Below are positions 16,978 through 24,759 of a DNA stretch of 64,000 nucleotides, one piece after another. Position 1 is the first letter of the stretch. The number at the start of each line of letters is the position of its first letter. A program made the position numbers and the translations under genes. The notes below the pieces were generated by a model that was not told the origin of the DNA, did not search any database, and was given only the letters and a program-made list of their open reading frames with translations. Source of the DNA: Chloroflexota bacterium (GTDB taxonomy: Bacteria; Chloroflexota; UBA11872; VXOZ01); contig JAPPLM010000056.1 in NCBI GenBank assembly GCA_028874195.1, forward strand, positions 1 to 64,000, written 5' to 3'.

Positions 16978-17969
16978 GCCAACTTCCGATTCTGCCCATC
17001 TCCAGCATCGGCAGCTTGCCGAAACCGCCGGATCTCTTCCAAGCGGAGATGGCGCCGCTGGAGCAGCAGGACCGCGCCTGGATGCGCCAAGCCCAAGAAA
17101 CGGCGGTGGCAGACTGGCTTGCGACCCAGGAGTCCCTCGGCATTGACGTGCTCGTCGACGGCGAGCAGTACCGGCGTTCCATAACTACCTATTTCCTGGA
17201 AGGCTGGGGCTGCGCCGACATCGATCCTGATGCGGTATGGGTCTTGGACAACATGTACGGCCAGCGGGCCGTCATCAAGCGCCCGGCCACCGAGTCGCGC
17301 ACGCTGCTCCTCGATTGGTACCAATTCGCCGCCGCCCGCGCTCAGAGCGAATTGAAAGTCACCGTCACCGGCCCGTACACCTTGCGGGACTGGGTCTTCG
17401 ATCTCCACTATCCCGACCGCGCCGCTGCGGTGCTAGCTATGGCGGAGTACGTGCGGGAGGAGGTGCAGGCGCTCGTCGCGGCGGGCGTGCGCTACCTGCA
17501 AATCGACGAACCGGCGTTTGTTACCCGGTACGATCAGCCCGCCGAGCTTGACGTTGCCATCGAGGGCATGCGGCGCATCTGCGCCGGGCTGCCGGAGCAC
17601 GTCACCATCTTTACCCACATGTGCTACGGCGCTTTTCACGAGGTCTATCCCAAGATGCTGGAGTTGCCAGCGCAGGTCTTTTGCCTGGAGCTTGCTCACG
17701 TCGCGCCGGAAATGCTCGACATCCTGCGCCAGCATCCCTTTCCCGCCGACCGCGGCATGGGTTATGGCGTTGTGGATGCGCAGGACCCCCGTGTAGAATC
17801 GGTGGAGGAGATCGAGGCGCGCATTCGCTTGGCGCTAGAGTACTTCGCGCCGGAGCAATTGTGGATCAATCCTGATTGCGGGTTGCAGGTAGTTCCCCGG
17901 GAGTCTGCCGTTGCCAAGCTGGAGAATCTTGTGGCAGCGACACACCGCGTGCGCCAATCTCTGGCTTGA
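16974..17969 (+). CDS. MetE-like methyltransferase, zinc-binding (second of a pair)
   Basis: 331 residues from ATG 16974, overlapping the preceding stop (ATGA). It resembles the C-terminal catalytic barrel of MetE: SSIGSLPKPPDLFQAE at the start, VTVTGPYTLRDW, YLQIDEPAF, then the zinc ligands H215 and C217 in FTHMCYGAF, E239 in FCLELAHV and C302 in NPDCGLQVVPR. It probably transfers a methyl group to or from a thiol. At half the size of MetE (about 750 residues) it could be a core-MetE that uses another methyl donor, such as a methylated corrinoid or a natural product. Homocysteine as acceptor is not certain. Confidence 0.85.
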   Translation: MSQLPILPISSIGSLPKPPDLFQAEMAPLEQQDRAWMRQAQETAVADWLATQESLGIDVLVDGEQYRRSITTYFLEGWGCADIDPDAVWVLDNMYGQRAVIKRPATESRTLLLDWYQFAAARAQSELKVTVTGPYTLRDWVFDLHYPDRAAAVLAMAEYVREEVQALVAAGVRYLQIDEPAFVTRYDQPAELDVAIEGMRRICAGLPEHVTIFTHMCYGAFHEVYPKMLELPAQVFCLELAHVAPEMLDILRQHPFPADRGMGYGVVDAQDPRVESVEEIEARIRLALEYFAPEQLWINPDCGLQVVPRESAVAKLENLVAATHRVRQSLA

Positions 17970-18034
17970 ACGCCGGCATTGCGCAGTCTCTTCACGCCTT
18001 GAAAGTGCATAAGACCAAGGCTGAAGGGTATGCT

Positions 18035-18060
18035 GTAGCCTGGGGGCTTGTCCCCCGCTC
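18035..18060 (+). repeat. Family A palindromic repeat
   Basis: Variant copy GTAGCC-TGGGGGCTTGTCCCCCGC located 65 nt after the second MetE-like gene; could terminate that operon. It is followed by a family B element. Confidence 0.7.
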
Positions 18061-18088
18061 CGGGCGTGGCAAGCGCAACGATGTCAAG

Positions 18089-18158
18089 AGAAGATGGATT
18101 CCCGCTTTCGCGGGAATGACGTGGAAGCAAACCTAGCCAGCCCACGTGCGCGGGAATG
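18089..18158 (+). repeat. Family B dRS3-like repeat with trailing half copy
   Basis: A full copy (GGATTCCCGCTTTCGCGGGA then ATGAC) spans 18089-18120. A second right half, GTGCGCGGGAATGAC, lies at 18144-18158. The adjacent half copy suggests serial insertion or partial deletion. Confidence 0.7.
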
Positions 18159-18212
18159 ACGCAAATCATCTACAAATCTGCGTAACCATCGAGAATGCGA
18201 AAGGATGCCGAG

Positions 18213-18611
18213 ATGAGCCGACAAGACAGCGAGACCCATGTCAAGATTGTGGCGTGGTTGCACATTGTTCTCAGCGCTTTGGTGCTGCTTGTGACGGCGC
18301 TAGTCTTAATTGTGTTTTTAGGTATCGGGCTGTTGCTGGCTACCACCGATGAAGCGGCGGCTATGGGAATCTTTGCCGTGATTGCCACGATAGTTGGCGG
18401 GTTCCTCTTTCTCGTCTCCGTTCCAGGGCTGATAGGCGGCATCGGCCTGCTGCAGCGGCAGAACTGGGCGCGCATTCTTGTGCTCATCCTGAGCGTGCTC
18501 CAACTTTTCAACGTGCCCTTTGGCACGGCGGTTGGCGTATATTCGCTGTGGGTGCTCACGCGGGACGAAACGGCGGCGCTCTTTGGCGAATCGAGAGGCT
18601 GGAGTGAATAG
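18213..18611 (+). CDS. Small multi-pass membrane protein, function unknown
   Basis: About 132 residues from ATG 18213, with AAAGGA 8 nt before it. At least three hydrophobic segments are visible (WLHIVLSALVLLVTALVLIV; IFAVIATIVGGFLFLVSVPG; ILVLILSVLQLFNVPFGTAV). The C-terminal motif YSLWVLTRDETAALF is common in small DUF4064-like or DUF2127-like bacterial membrane proteins. Neither neighbour suggests a function. Confidence 0.75.
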   Translation: MSRQDSETHVKIVAWLHIVLSALVLLVTALVLIVFLGIGLLLATTDEAAAMGIFAVIATIVGGFLFLVSVPGLIGGIGLLQRQNWARILVLILSVLQLFNVPFGTAVGVYSLWVLTRDETAALFGESRGWSE

Positions 18612-18678
18612 ACAGCTCTTGCCGTAGCATACTGTAAGTCCAACGGAATTCCCTGCCACCCGCAAGGAGAAAAAGCAC

Positions 18679-19737
18679 ATGAGTGTAGCTTCGCGACCGT
18701 ATATCGATCCCGTGGAAGGGCTGATCGCCCGCGCCAAGGCGACCGCGGCGCCTATGAACCTGCCGACCGATGCCGCCGAATGGCGCGCGTGGCACGAGCG
18801 CACGCTGATTCAGGTGCGGGAGATGATCGGCCCCTATCCCGACCCCGTGGCACTCAACGTCGAGGTGGTCGAGCGCCACGATGAGGGCAGCTATATTCGC
18901 GAGAAGATCTACTATGATAGCGAAGCCTTCGCCACCGTGCCCGCTTGGCTCCTCACGCCTAAGGACATCAAAGCAGGCGAACGGCGGCCGGGCATTCTCT
19001 GCGCCCACGGTCACGGGCGCGGCAAGGATGACGCTGCCGGCGTGCTGCCGCCGGCAGACCACCCTGACTACGCGGGGCAAGTGAAGCGGAAGTCCGGCGT
19101 GGATTATGCCCATCAGCTCGCCGAGCGCGGCTACGTGTGCCTCGCACCTGACTGGCGGGGCTTCGGTGAACGGTTGGGCCCGGAGGAGTGGCGGCGCAAT
19201 TCCCGCGACGGTTGCAATGCGCTCTATCTCGGCTACGGCTATCTGGGCTTCCAGTTGCTCGCGCTCGATATCTGGGACGGCATGCGCGGCATCGACCTGC
19301 TGCAGGGTCTACCAAATGTAGACGCCGACCGCATCGGCATGATCGGCCTTTCCTTTGGCGGCACGATGACCACATATCTCTCGGCCTTGGATGAGCGCGT
19401 CCGCTGCGCCGACATTGTCTGCTACCTCAGCACGCTGTGGGATGCCATCGGCCATCGCGGCCGGGGCAATACGTGCGGCTCGCAGTTTGCGCGCGGCCTC
19501 CTGACCTTCGGCGACATTGCCTCCGTGGCCGGTCTCATTGCGCCGCGCCCGTGCCTCGTGGAGGTCGGCGAACTGGACGACTGCTTTGTGAAGGACGATG
19601 CGCTGCGCTGCTATGCCGACGTGGAGCGCATTTACGCCGCCGCAGGAGCCGCTGACAGACTGGACTTGGACCTGCACCCCGGCGGCCACGCCTTTAGCGG
19701 CGCGAAGGCCTTCGACTGGTTTGCGCGGTGGTTGTAG
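18679..19737 (+). CDS. Alpha/beta hydrolase (dienelactone hydrolase / acetyl-xylan-esterase-like)
   Basis: 352 residues. After an N-terminal helical part, the fold has RRPGILCAHGHGRGKDDAAG, GYVCLAPDWRGFGERLGP and the nucleophile elbow GLSFGG with S225. The catalytic acid is probably in VGELDDCFVKDD, and the histidine is H337 in PGGHAFSG. The long insertion with YLGFQLLALDIWDGMRGIDL is typical of the esterase group acting on sugar esters or lactones. No signal peptide, so it is cytoplasmic. ATG 18679 follows AAGGAG. Substrate is inferred only broadly. Confidence 0.9.
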   Translation: MSVASRPYIDPVEGLIARAKATAAPMNLPTDAAEWRAWHERTLIQVREMIGPYPDPVALNVEVVERHDEGSYIREKIYYDSEAFATVPAWLLTPKDIKAGERRPGILCAHGHGRGKDDAAGVLPPADHPDYAGQVKRKSGVDYAHQLAERGYVCLAPDWRGFGERLGPEEWRRNSRDGCNALYLGYGYLGFQLLALDIWDGMRGIDLLQGLPNVDADRIGMIGLSFGGTMTTYLSALDERVRCADIVCYLSTLWDAIGHRGRGNTCGSQFARGLLTFGDIASVAGLIAPRPCLVEVGELDDCFVKDDALRCYADVERIYAAAGAADRLDLDLHPGGHAFSGAKAFDWFARWL

Positions 19738-19917
19738 GTTGACCTGTGTATAGGCCGTCCAATGTACTGGTGGATTTGACCGCTAGTACAAGCCAATAGT
19801 GGCGCCGTTGCATAGTTGGCACTGAAATTCCAGCTTGACAGTAAGCATTGCCAGTTCTACCATCAAAGGCAAGTAGACCTCCAATTCCCCAGTATTTGGC
19901 CGCATGAGGACAGCACA

Positions 19918-20796
19918 ATGGTACAAGCGCAGGATGCGGGAACCGCCACGGAACTCAAGTTCGACCAATATGAGGGCGATCCCTACAACGATCAACTCTA
20001 CCGCTATGACAACTGTGCCGCTGGGCTGGCCAGCATCGATGAATTCTCCGAAGAGCACGTGGCGTTCTATCGAGAGACTGGTTTCCTCGTGATTCAGCAG
20101 GTGTTTACGCCTGCTGAGGTAGAGGATGCGCTGGCGGGCTTCACCGATCTCGTGATCGGCAAGCACCCCGAATTCGTAGGCGTGCAGTTCGAGGCTGCAT
20201 CTAAGAAATATGTCCGCACCTTGTCGCAAGAGCAGCAACTCGATTGCGTGCGCAAGCTGCAGCTCTTTGTGCAATTTGAACCGCGCATGGAAGCCATGGC
20301 GTGGCATCCCAATTTGCAGCGGGTCGTTAGCCGCCTCCTGGAAGCTGAGCCCGAGCTCTTTGCCGACCAGGCGCTGAGCAAGCCCCCCGGCATCGGACGC
20401 GAAAAGCCCTGGCACCAGGATCACGCCTTCTTCAATCTGCCCATGGGCACGCCCATCGTCGGCACGTGGACGGCGCTGGACGCCGCCACCCTGGAAAACG
20501 GCTGTATGCACGTGAAACCCGGCACGCACAAAGAAGGGCCGGTAGTGCATTTCCGGCGGCGCGACTGGCAAATCTGCGACGACCACCTCGACCTCAACCG
20601 TGACGTAGCGGTGCCGCTCCCACCCGGCGGCGTGCTCTTTTTCGATGGTCTCATGCACCACGGCACACCCGCCAATCGCAGCGAGAGCCGGCGTCGCGCG
20701 CTCCAATTCCACTTCATTCCCGCAGGCACGGAGCGCATTGAGCAGGAAGACCGCATGGCGGTGTTCGGGAGCGAGGGCAAGGACGTCGATTGCTGA
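19918..20796 (+). CDS. Phytanoyl-CoA dioxygenase (PhyH)-family protein
   Basis: About 293 residues from ATG 19918, with GAGGAC upstream; the longer frame from 19816 lacks similarity at its start. It is a non-heme Fe(II)/2-oxoglutarate oxygenase: the metal-binding H166-x-D168 is in PWHQDHAFF, the distal histidine is 247 or 248 in GLMHHGTPANRS, and the following arginine can bind 2-oxoglutarate. FYRETGFLVIQQVFTPAEVE is the standard N-terminal start. It hydroxylates an unknown small molecule. It is separated from the hydrolase by 180 nt. Confidence 0.92.
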   Translation: MVQAQDAGTATELKFDQYEGDPYNDQLYRYDNCAAGLASIDEFSEEHVAFYRETGFLVIQQVFTPAEVEDALAGFTDLVIGKHPEFVGVQFEAASKKYVRTLSQEQQLDCVRKLQLFVQFEPRMEAMAWHPNLQRVVSRLLEAEPELFADQALSKPPGIGREKPWHQDHAFFNLPMGTPIVGTWTALDAATLENGCMHVKPGTHKEGPVVHFRRRDWQICDDHLDLNRDVAVPLPPGGVLFFDGLMHHGTPANRSESRRRALQFHFIPAGTERIEQEDRMAVFGSEGKDVDC

Positions 20797-20960
20797 TTAC
20801 GTTTGTTGACGGAGTTGTCCAGGCCGCGCGCTCCATGTCATACACTTGACAGCAATGAGAGTCCCCCACACTGTCCGTGACCGGAACTGCTGGCGCAGGC
20901 CATAACCCCTTAACCAGAGTCGTATGCGCGCTGGCACGGTATCTGGGGGGAGTATCCATC

Positions 20961-20991
20961 GTAGCGCGGGGGCTTGTCCCCCGCCTCTTGG
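20961..20991 (+). repeat. Family A palindromic repeat
   Basis: Complete copy (GCGGGGG / CCCCCGC arms) with trailing CTCTTGG, immediately upstream of the PAS sensor gene. It lies inside a spurious 5' extension of that reading frame, which argues for the later start codon. Confidence 0.8.
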
Positions 20992-21030
20992 CGGCGTGGG
21001 GGCTGGAAACAAGCAAAGCGAACTTCATCT

Positions 21031-23658
21031 ATGCTGGCAGTCTTGCAGAGCAACCCCATGCGCACCGCTGCTTACGCTGCGGCTTTCGCTCTCCCAGCAG
21101 CAGTGCATGTCACGCGCTTCAGCGCCTATGCGACTGCCGGCGAGGCGCTCTATGCCTTTGGCGGCATCCTGACGGCAGCGGTAGCGCTGGTGTGCGGGGG
21201 ACAGGCTTTGGAGCGCTTTCGCGCGACGCGACGCGACGCGTTTCTGCTCGTCAGCGCGGGACTGTGGACTGCCGCCGTACTGCACCTGCTTCACTTTGCG
21301 GCGTCCTCCGGCGTACTCGGCCCTGCTGGATCCACAATCCTGGCAGCCGCACTGCTGAGAGGCGCGCTGCTTCCGACGCTTTTCTTCAGTCTCTTCCTCG
21401 TCTTGAGCCTCCTCGCGAGCAGGCAGACTCGGCCATCCACCGCGCAGCCGGGCGGCGTATACCTGGCTGCCGCGACGCTGGCCTTCATCGTAGCCGTCGG
21501 CGCGCTGGTGATCCCAATTCCGCAGCCAGCCGATTTGCTAACAGTGCTGGGTCAGCCGTTTCCGTCCCTCACGGCCCAACCTGGATTCTTTCTCGTTGCC
21601 GCTCTCACCATCGTTGGCATTGCTGAGCTACTGCGGCGCGGCAGTTGGCGCACGGAGCCTTTTGCTCGCTGGCTGCTGGCCGCGCTGTTAGTCTCACTTG
21701 TGGCTCTGGCACGTTTTCCGCTGCTCTTGGCATGGCCGCTGGAAGTCATGCTTGTGCTCGCGCAGGGCCTTACCGTGGCGAGTTACATTTGCGCAGTCGT
21801 GGGAATGGTCGTGGCAGCGCCCGCGCGCGCAGCTACCGCGCAGGCAACCGTGAAAGCGCAGAGGCCGGAGCCGGTTGACACCGCCGCTCAAACCAGCCCC
21901 AGCCAGGCGGACGGGCAGCCCGTACGCGCGCCGGAGCTTGCCCTGCGCGACCTGCAAGCCCGCCATCGCGCGCTGCGCAACGCTACCGACGGCTTGCTCG
22001 TCGGCGTACGCCAAGACGGCACTATCACTGATTGGAAACCGGCCGCAGACTTCGGTCCCACGGCCTCACCGAGCGACCTCTTGGACAAGCATGTTGCAGC
22101 AGTCCTGCCTTCCGACCAGGCCGAGACGATACTGCGCGCCGTTGCAAACGTCTTTGCATCCGGCAAGACGGAGCGCCTGCACTACAGTGTCGCAGACGGC
22201 AGCCTGGCCCTGGAAGGTCTCGTGGCGCCGCACGCTGCCGATCAAGTGCTGTGCATCATCCGAGACCATTCCGCACAGGCGCGGACTCTCCAGGAGTTGG
22301 ATGAGCAGCGCCGGGCGGCAGATTCCTTGCGGCGGGTTACGGGAGACTGGCTCATTCGCATCACGCGGGCGGGCATCATTCAAGACCTACAGCCGCCGGC
22401 CGCTGCAGAGTTGGCATCTTACGCGGAGATGTTCGCCGGCAAGCACCTGCAAGAGGTCTTTCAAGGCGATGATGTTTCGCCCCTTGTCGGAGCAGCGGAG
22501 ACGGCGCTGACAAGCCGCGAGCTACAAGAGTTCACTTTCCTGAGACAGAGCGGCCAGGTGCTGGCGGTACGTATTGCCTCGTATGACGATGAGTCAGCGC
22601 TCTGCCTGCTCCGTGATACTACGGAACTGAGCGACTTATCGGCCCAGCTCCAAGAGAGCGAGGAAACGAACCAAGCGCTGCGCGCGCATCTCGACCAACT
22701 ACAACGCGAGCAAGTCGCTGCGCTAAGTCAGGCAGAGACTGCAAACCGCGTCCTGCGCGAACTGCTGCCGGACCTCGTGCTCCGCGTGCGCGCTGACGGA
22801 ACAATTCTAGAGTGGAAGCCAGCCGAAAGCTTTGGCCCGCGCGAGTCCGCCGCTATCGTAAGCGCCAAGGTGCGGGAGGCGTTGCCGGTCGATCTGGCAT
22901 CGCAAATCATGGCAGCTATGGAGCGCGCGCAGAGCGACGGACAGCCGCAGCGTTTCGCGTGCCATCCGGTGGGCGGACAGGTGCTGGCAGGCGGCGTCGC
23001 CGCCCTAACGGACGATCAGTACCTCTGCGTGGTGCGCGATCAAACGCAGCAGAAGCAATTGGAAGCAGCCCTCGTGCAACAGGCGGCGGTGCTCGCCCAG
23101 GAGATACGGGCGAAGCTCGAGGCAGAGTTCCTGCGCTCACTGCGATCTGAGAACGACGTATTGCGGGCGCACTTGCTGCGCATCGCGGACCTGGCACGGG
23201 AAAGCGGCAGCGGCGCTGACCCCACGGTTACCGGCGGCACAAGGGGCACAACCGCTGCGGTTCCGGAACAATCCCAGGTTAGCGGTATTCCCGCGCAGGA
23301 GAGCAGCCAAGCGACTGAGCCCGCGCCACAACCCCGGAAGCCGGCCGGATCGTCATCGCTGCCGCCGCCGCCGTCGGCACTGCAGGCCGCAGCCAGACCC
23401 ATATCTGCGCCCGATCCGACGCATAAAGTCGATAGTCTTGCAGACGGAGAAGCACCCGAACGCGCCGCCGCAACTGTCGCCGACAACGCGCCGCGCATCC
23501 CCGCCGGCGAAGAGTCGGCAGAGGCTTTGGCCGAGGCGCAGACGGCCGTGGCAACACAAGAAGAGACGTTGCCCAATTCAAGAGTGACCGCAAACGGACA
23601 ACAGGAGAGCAAGGCAGCGACCAACGGACAACCTACGGAGGATGAACGCCCTGCCTAG
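21031..23658 (+). CDS. Membrane sensor protein with three PAS domains and no output domain
   Basis: About 875 residues from ATG 21031 (ATG 21058 also possible); an upstream TTG lies in a repeat and is rejected. Seven or eight hydrophobic helices fill the first 260 residues, like a MASE-type sensor. Three PAS-like domains follow, at about 315-400 (LLVGVRQDGTITDWKPAADF), 430-520 (WLIRITRAGIIQDLQPPAAA) and 575-670 (LVLRVRADGTILEWKPAESF). The second and third are separated by a coiled coil. The tail (about 150 residues) is Pro/Ala/Glu-rich low complexity. No histidine-kinase, GGDEF, EAL or HTH domain follows, and no kinase is encoded next door. It may signal through a partner. Confidence 0.75.
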   Translation: MLAVLQSNPMRTAAYAAAFALPAAVHVTRFSAYATAGEALYAFGGILTAAVALVCGGQALERFRATRRDAFLLVSAGLWTAAVLHLLHFAASSGVLGPAGSTILAAALLRGALLPTLFFSLFLVLSLLASRQTRPSTAQPGGVYLAAATLAFIVAVGALVIPIPQPADLLTVLGQPFPSLTAQPGFFLVAALTIVGIAELLRRGSWRTEPFARWLLAALLVSLVALARFPLLLAWPLEVMLVLAQGLTVASYICAVVGMVVAAPARAATAQATVKAQRPEPVDTAAQTSPSQADGQPVRAPELALRDLQARHRALRNATDGLLVGVRQDGTITDWKPAADFGPTASPSDLLDKHVAAVLPSDQAETILRAVANVFASGKTERLHYSVADGSLALEGLVAPHAADQVLCIIRDHSAQARTLQELDEQRRAADSLRRVTGDWLIRITRAGIIQDLQPPAAAELASYAEMFAGKHLQEVFQGDDVSPLVGAAETALTSRELQEFTFLRQSGQVLAVRIASYDDESALCLLRDTTELSDLSAQLQESEETNQALRAHLDQLQREQVAALSQAETANRVLRELLPDLVLRVRADGTILEWKPAESFGPRESAAIVSAKVREALPVDLASQIMAAMERAQSDGQPQRFACHPVGGQVLAGGVAALTDDQYLCVVRDQTQQKQLEAALVQQAAVLAQEIRAKLEAEFLRSLRSENDVLRAHLLRIADLARESGSGADPTVTGGTRGTTAAVPEQSQVSGIPAQESSQATEPAPQPRKPAGSSSLPPPPSALQAAARPISAPDPTHKVDSLADGEAPERAAATVADNAPRIPAGEESAEALAEAQTAVATQEETLPNSRVTANGQQESKAATNGQPTEDERPA

Positions 23659-23747
23659 CGGCGGCGATGTGGTTTTCAGTTACAATACGCTGCAAGAGCA
23701 TCAAAAGCGACCCTGAGCCTCAGCACATTTACGAGGAGATTCGACAA

Positions 23748-24692
23748 ATGCAACTCGCATTACATTCGGTGAGCTACGCCGGCGTATGGCCGGGCCAAGA
23801 GCGACTAACTTTGGAAGAGTTCGTTCCCCGCGCGGCGGCGCTGGGTTTCAAGGGCGTCATGCTCGTCGCGAAGCGCCCCCATCTATCCCTGCTCGACTAT
23901 CCCTCGCATCAACCCGAAAAGCGTCAGGCTGTGCGCGCGCTGCTGGCAGAACACGATCTCCGCGTGCACTCGCTAGCGGGCTACAACGACTTTACCGTCG
24001 GCCCTGACCGGCCGGACGTGCCCTTCTGGGAGCATCAGATCGTCTACATCGCCGAACTGGCGGCTCTGGCCCGCGATCTCGACTGTCCCGCGATCCGCAT
24101 CTTCACCGGCTACAACCGTGACGGCCTTTCGTACGACGCGGGTTGGACGAGCGTGGTCACCGGCCTGCAAGAGGCGGCGCGCTTGGCCGCCGATTTTGGT
24201 GTCGTCCTGACAGTGCAAAACCATCACGACATCGCCGTAGACTACGAGAGCATGTATCAACTGCTCTCCGAAGTAGACCACCCCAACTGCCGCGCGGCCT
24301 TCGACGCGTGGTCGCCGGCCGTGCAAGGGCTGCACAGTGATGAACTGGCGGCAGCGGTACGCCGCATGGCCCCCTTCACTGCCTACACGACGGTTGCCGA
24401 CTACGTGGCCCTACCGCGCTACCGCTACGAGCCCGCACTGGTGAACTACGTTGAGGAACCGGCGCGCATGTTGGGAGTGCCGCTGGGTGAAGGTCTGATA
24501 GATTACGGCACCTTCTTCGACACGCTCATCGAGACGGGCTACACCGGCACGGTAGCGTACGAGATGTGCTCATCTCTACGCAATGGCGGCAGCCTGGAAA
24601 GTCTGGACGCCTACGCGCGGCAATTCCAGGAATACATGGCGCCATATGTCGAGAAGGCAACCACCGGAGTCACTGCAGCGGCAACGCGCTAG
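23748..24692 (+). CDS. Sugar phosphate isomerase/epimerase-like TIM barrel
   Basis: 314 residues from ATG 23748 after ACGAGGAGA; the frame opens further upstream without similarity. AP_endonuc_2/IolE-like TIM barrel: LHSVSYAGVWPGQERLTLEE, AAALGFKGVMLVAKRPHLSL, the metal-site region VVLTVQNHHDIAVDYESMYQ, NCRAAFDAWSPAVQG and TGYTGTVAYEMCS with a late glutamate. Such enzymes isomerise or epimerise free or phosphorylated sugars or inositols with a divalent metal. It begins 90 nt after the PAS gene and precedes a peptide-type binding protein. Substrate unknown. Confidence 0.88.
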   Translation: MQLALHSVSYAGVWPGQERLTLEEFVPRAAALGFKGVMLVAKRPHLSLLDYPSHQPEKRQAVRALLAEHDLRVHSLAGYNDFTVGPDRPDVPFWEHQIVYIAELAALARDLDCPAIRIFTGYNRDGLSYDAGWTSVVTGLQEAARLAADFGVVLTVQNHHDIAVDYESMYQLLSEVDHPNCRAAFDAWSPAVQGLHSDELAAAVRRMAPFTAYTTVADYVALPRYRYEPALVNYVEEPARMLGVPLGEGLIDYGTFFDTLIETGYTGTVAYEMCSSLRNGGSLESLDAYARQFQEYMAPYVEKATTGVTAAATR

Positions 24693-24759
24693 GCGCTCTC
24701 GCCTCAATTGCGAGGCCTCGGGGAATCTGAATCCGGATCATCACCTGAGAGGCTGTTAG

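Noticed and set aside
20974-21030. Upstream extension of the PAS sensor gene
   Set aside because: The added residues are translated from a family A palindrome; later ATGs (21031, 21058) fit better.
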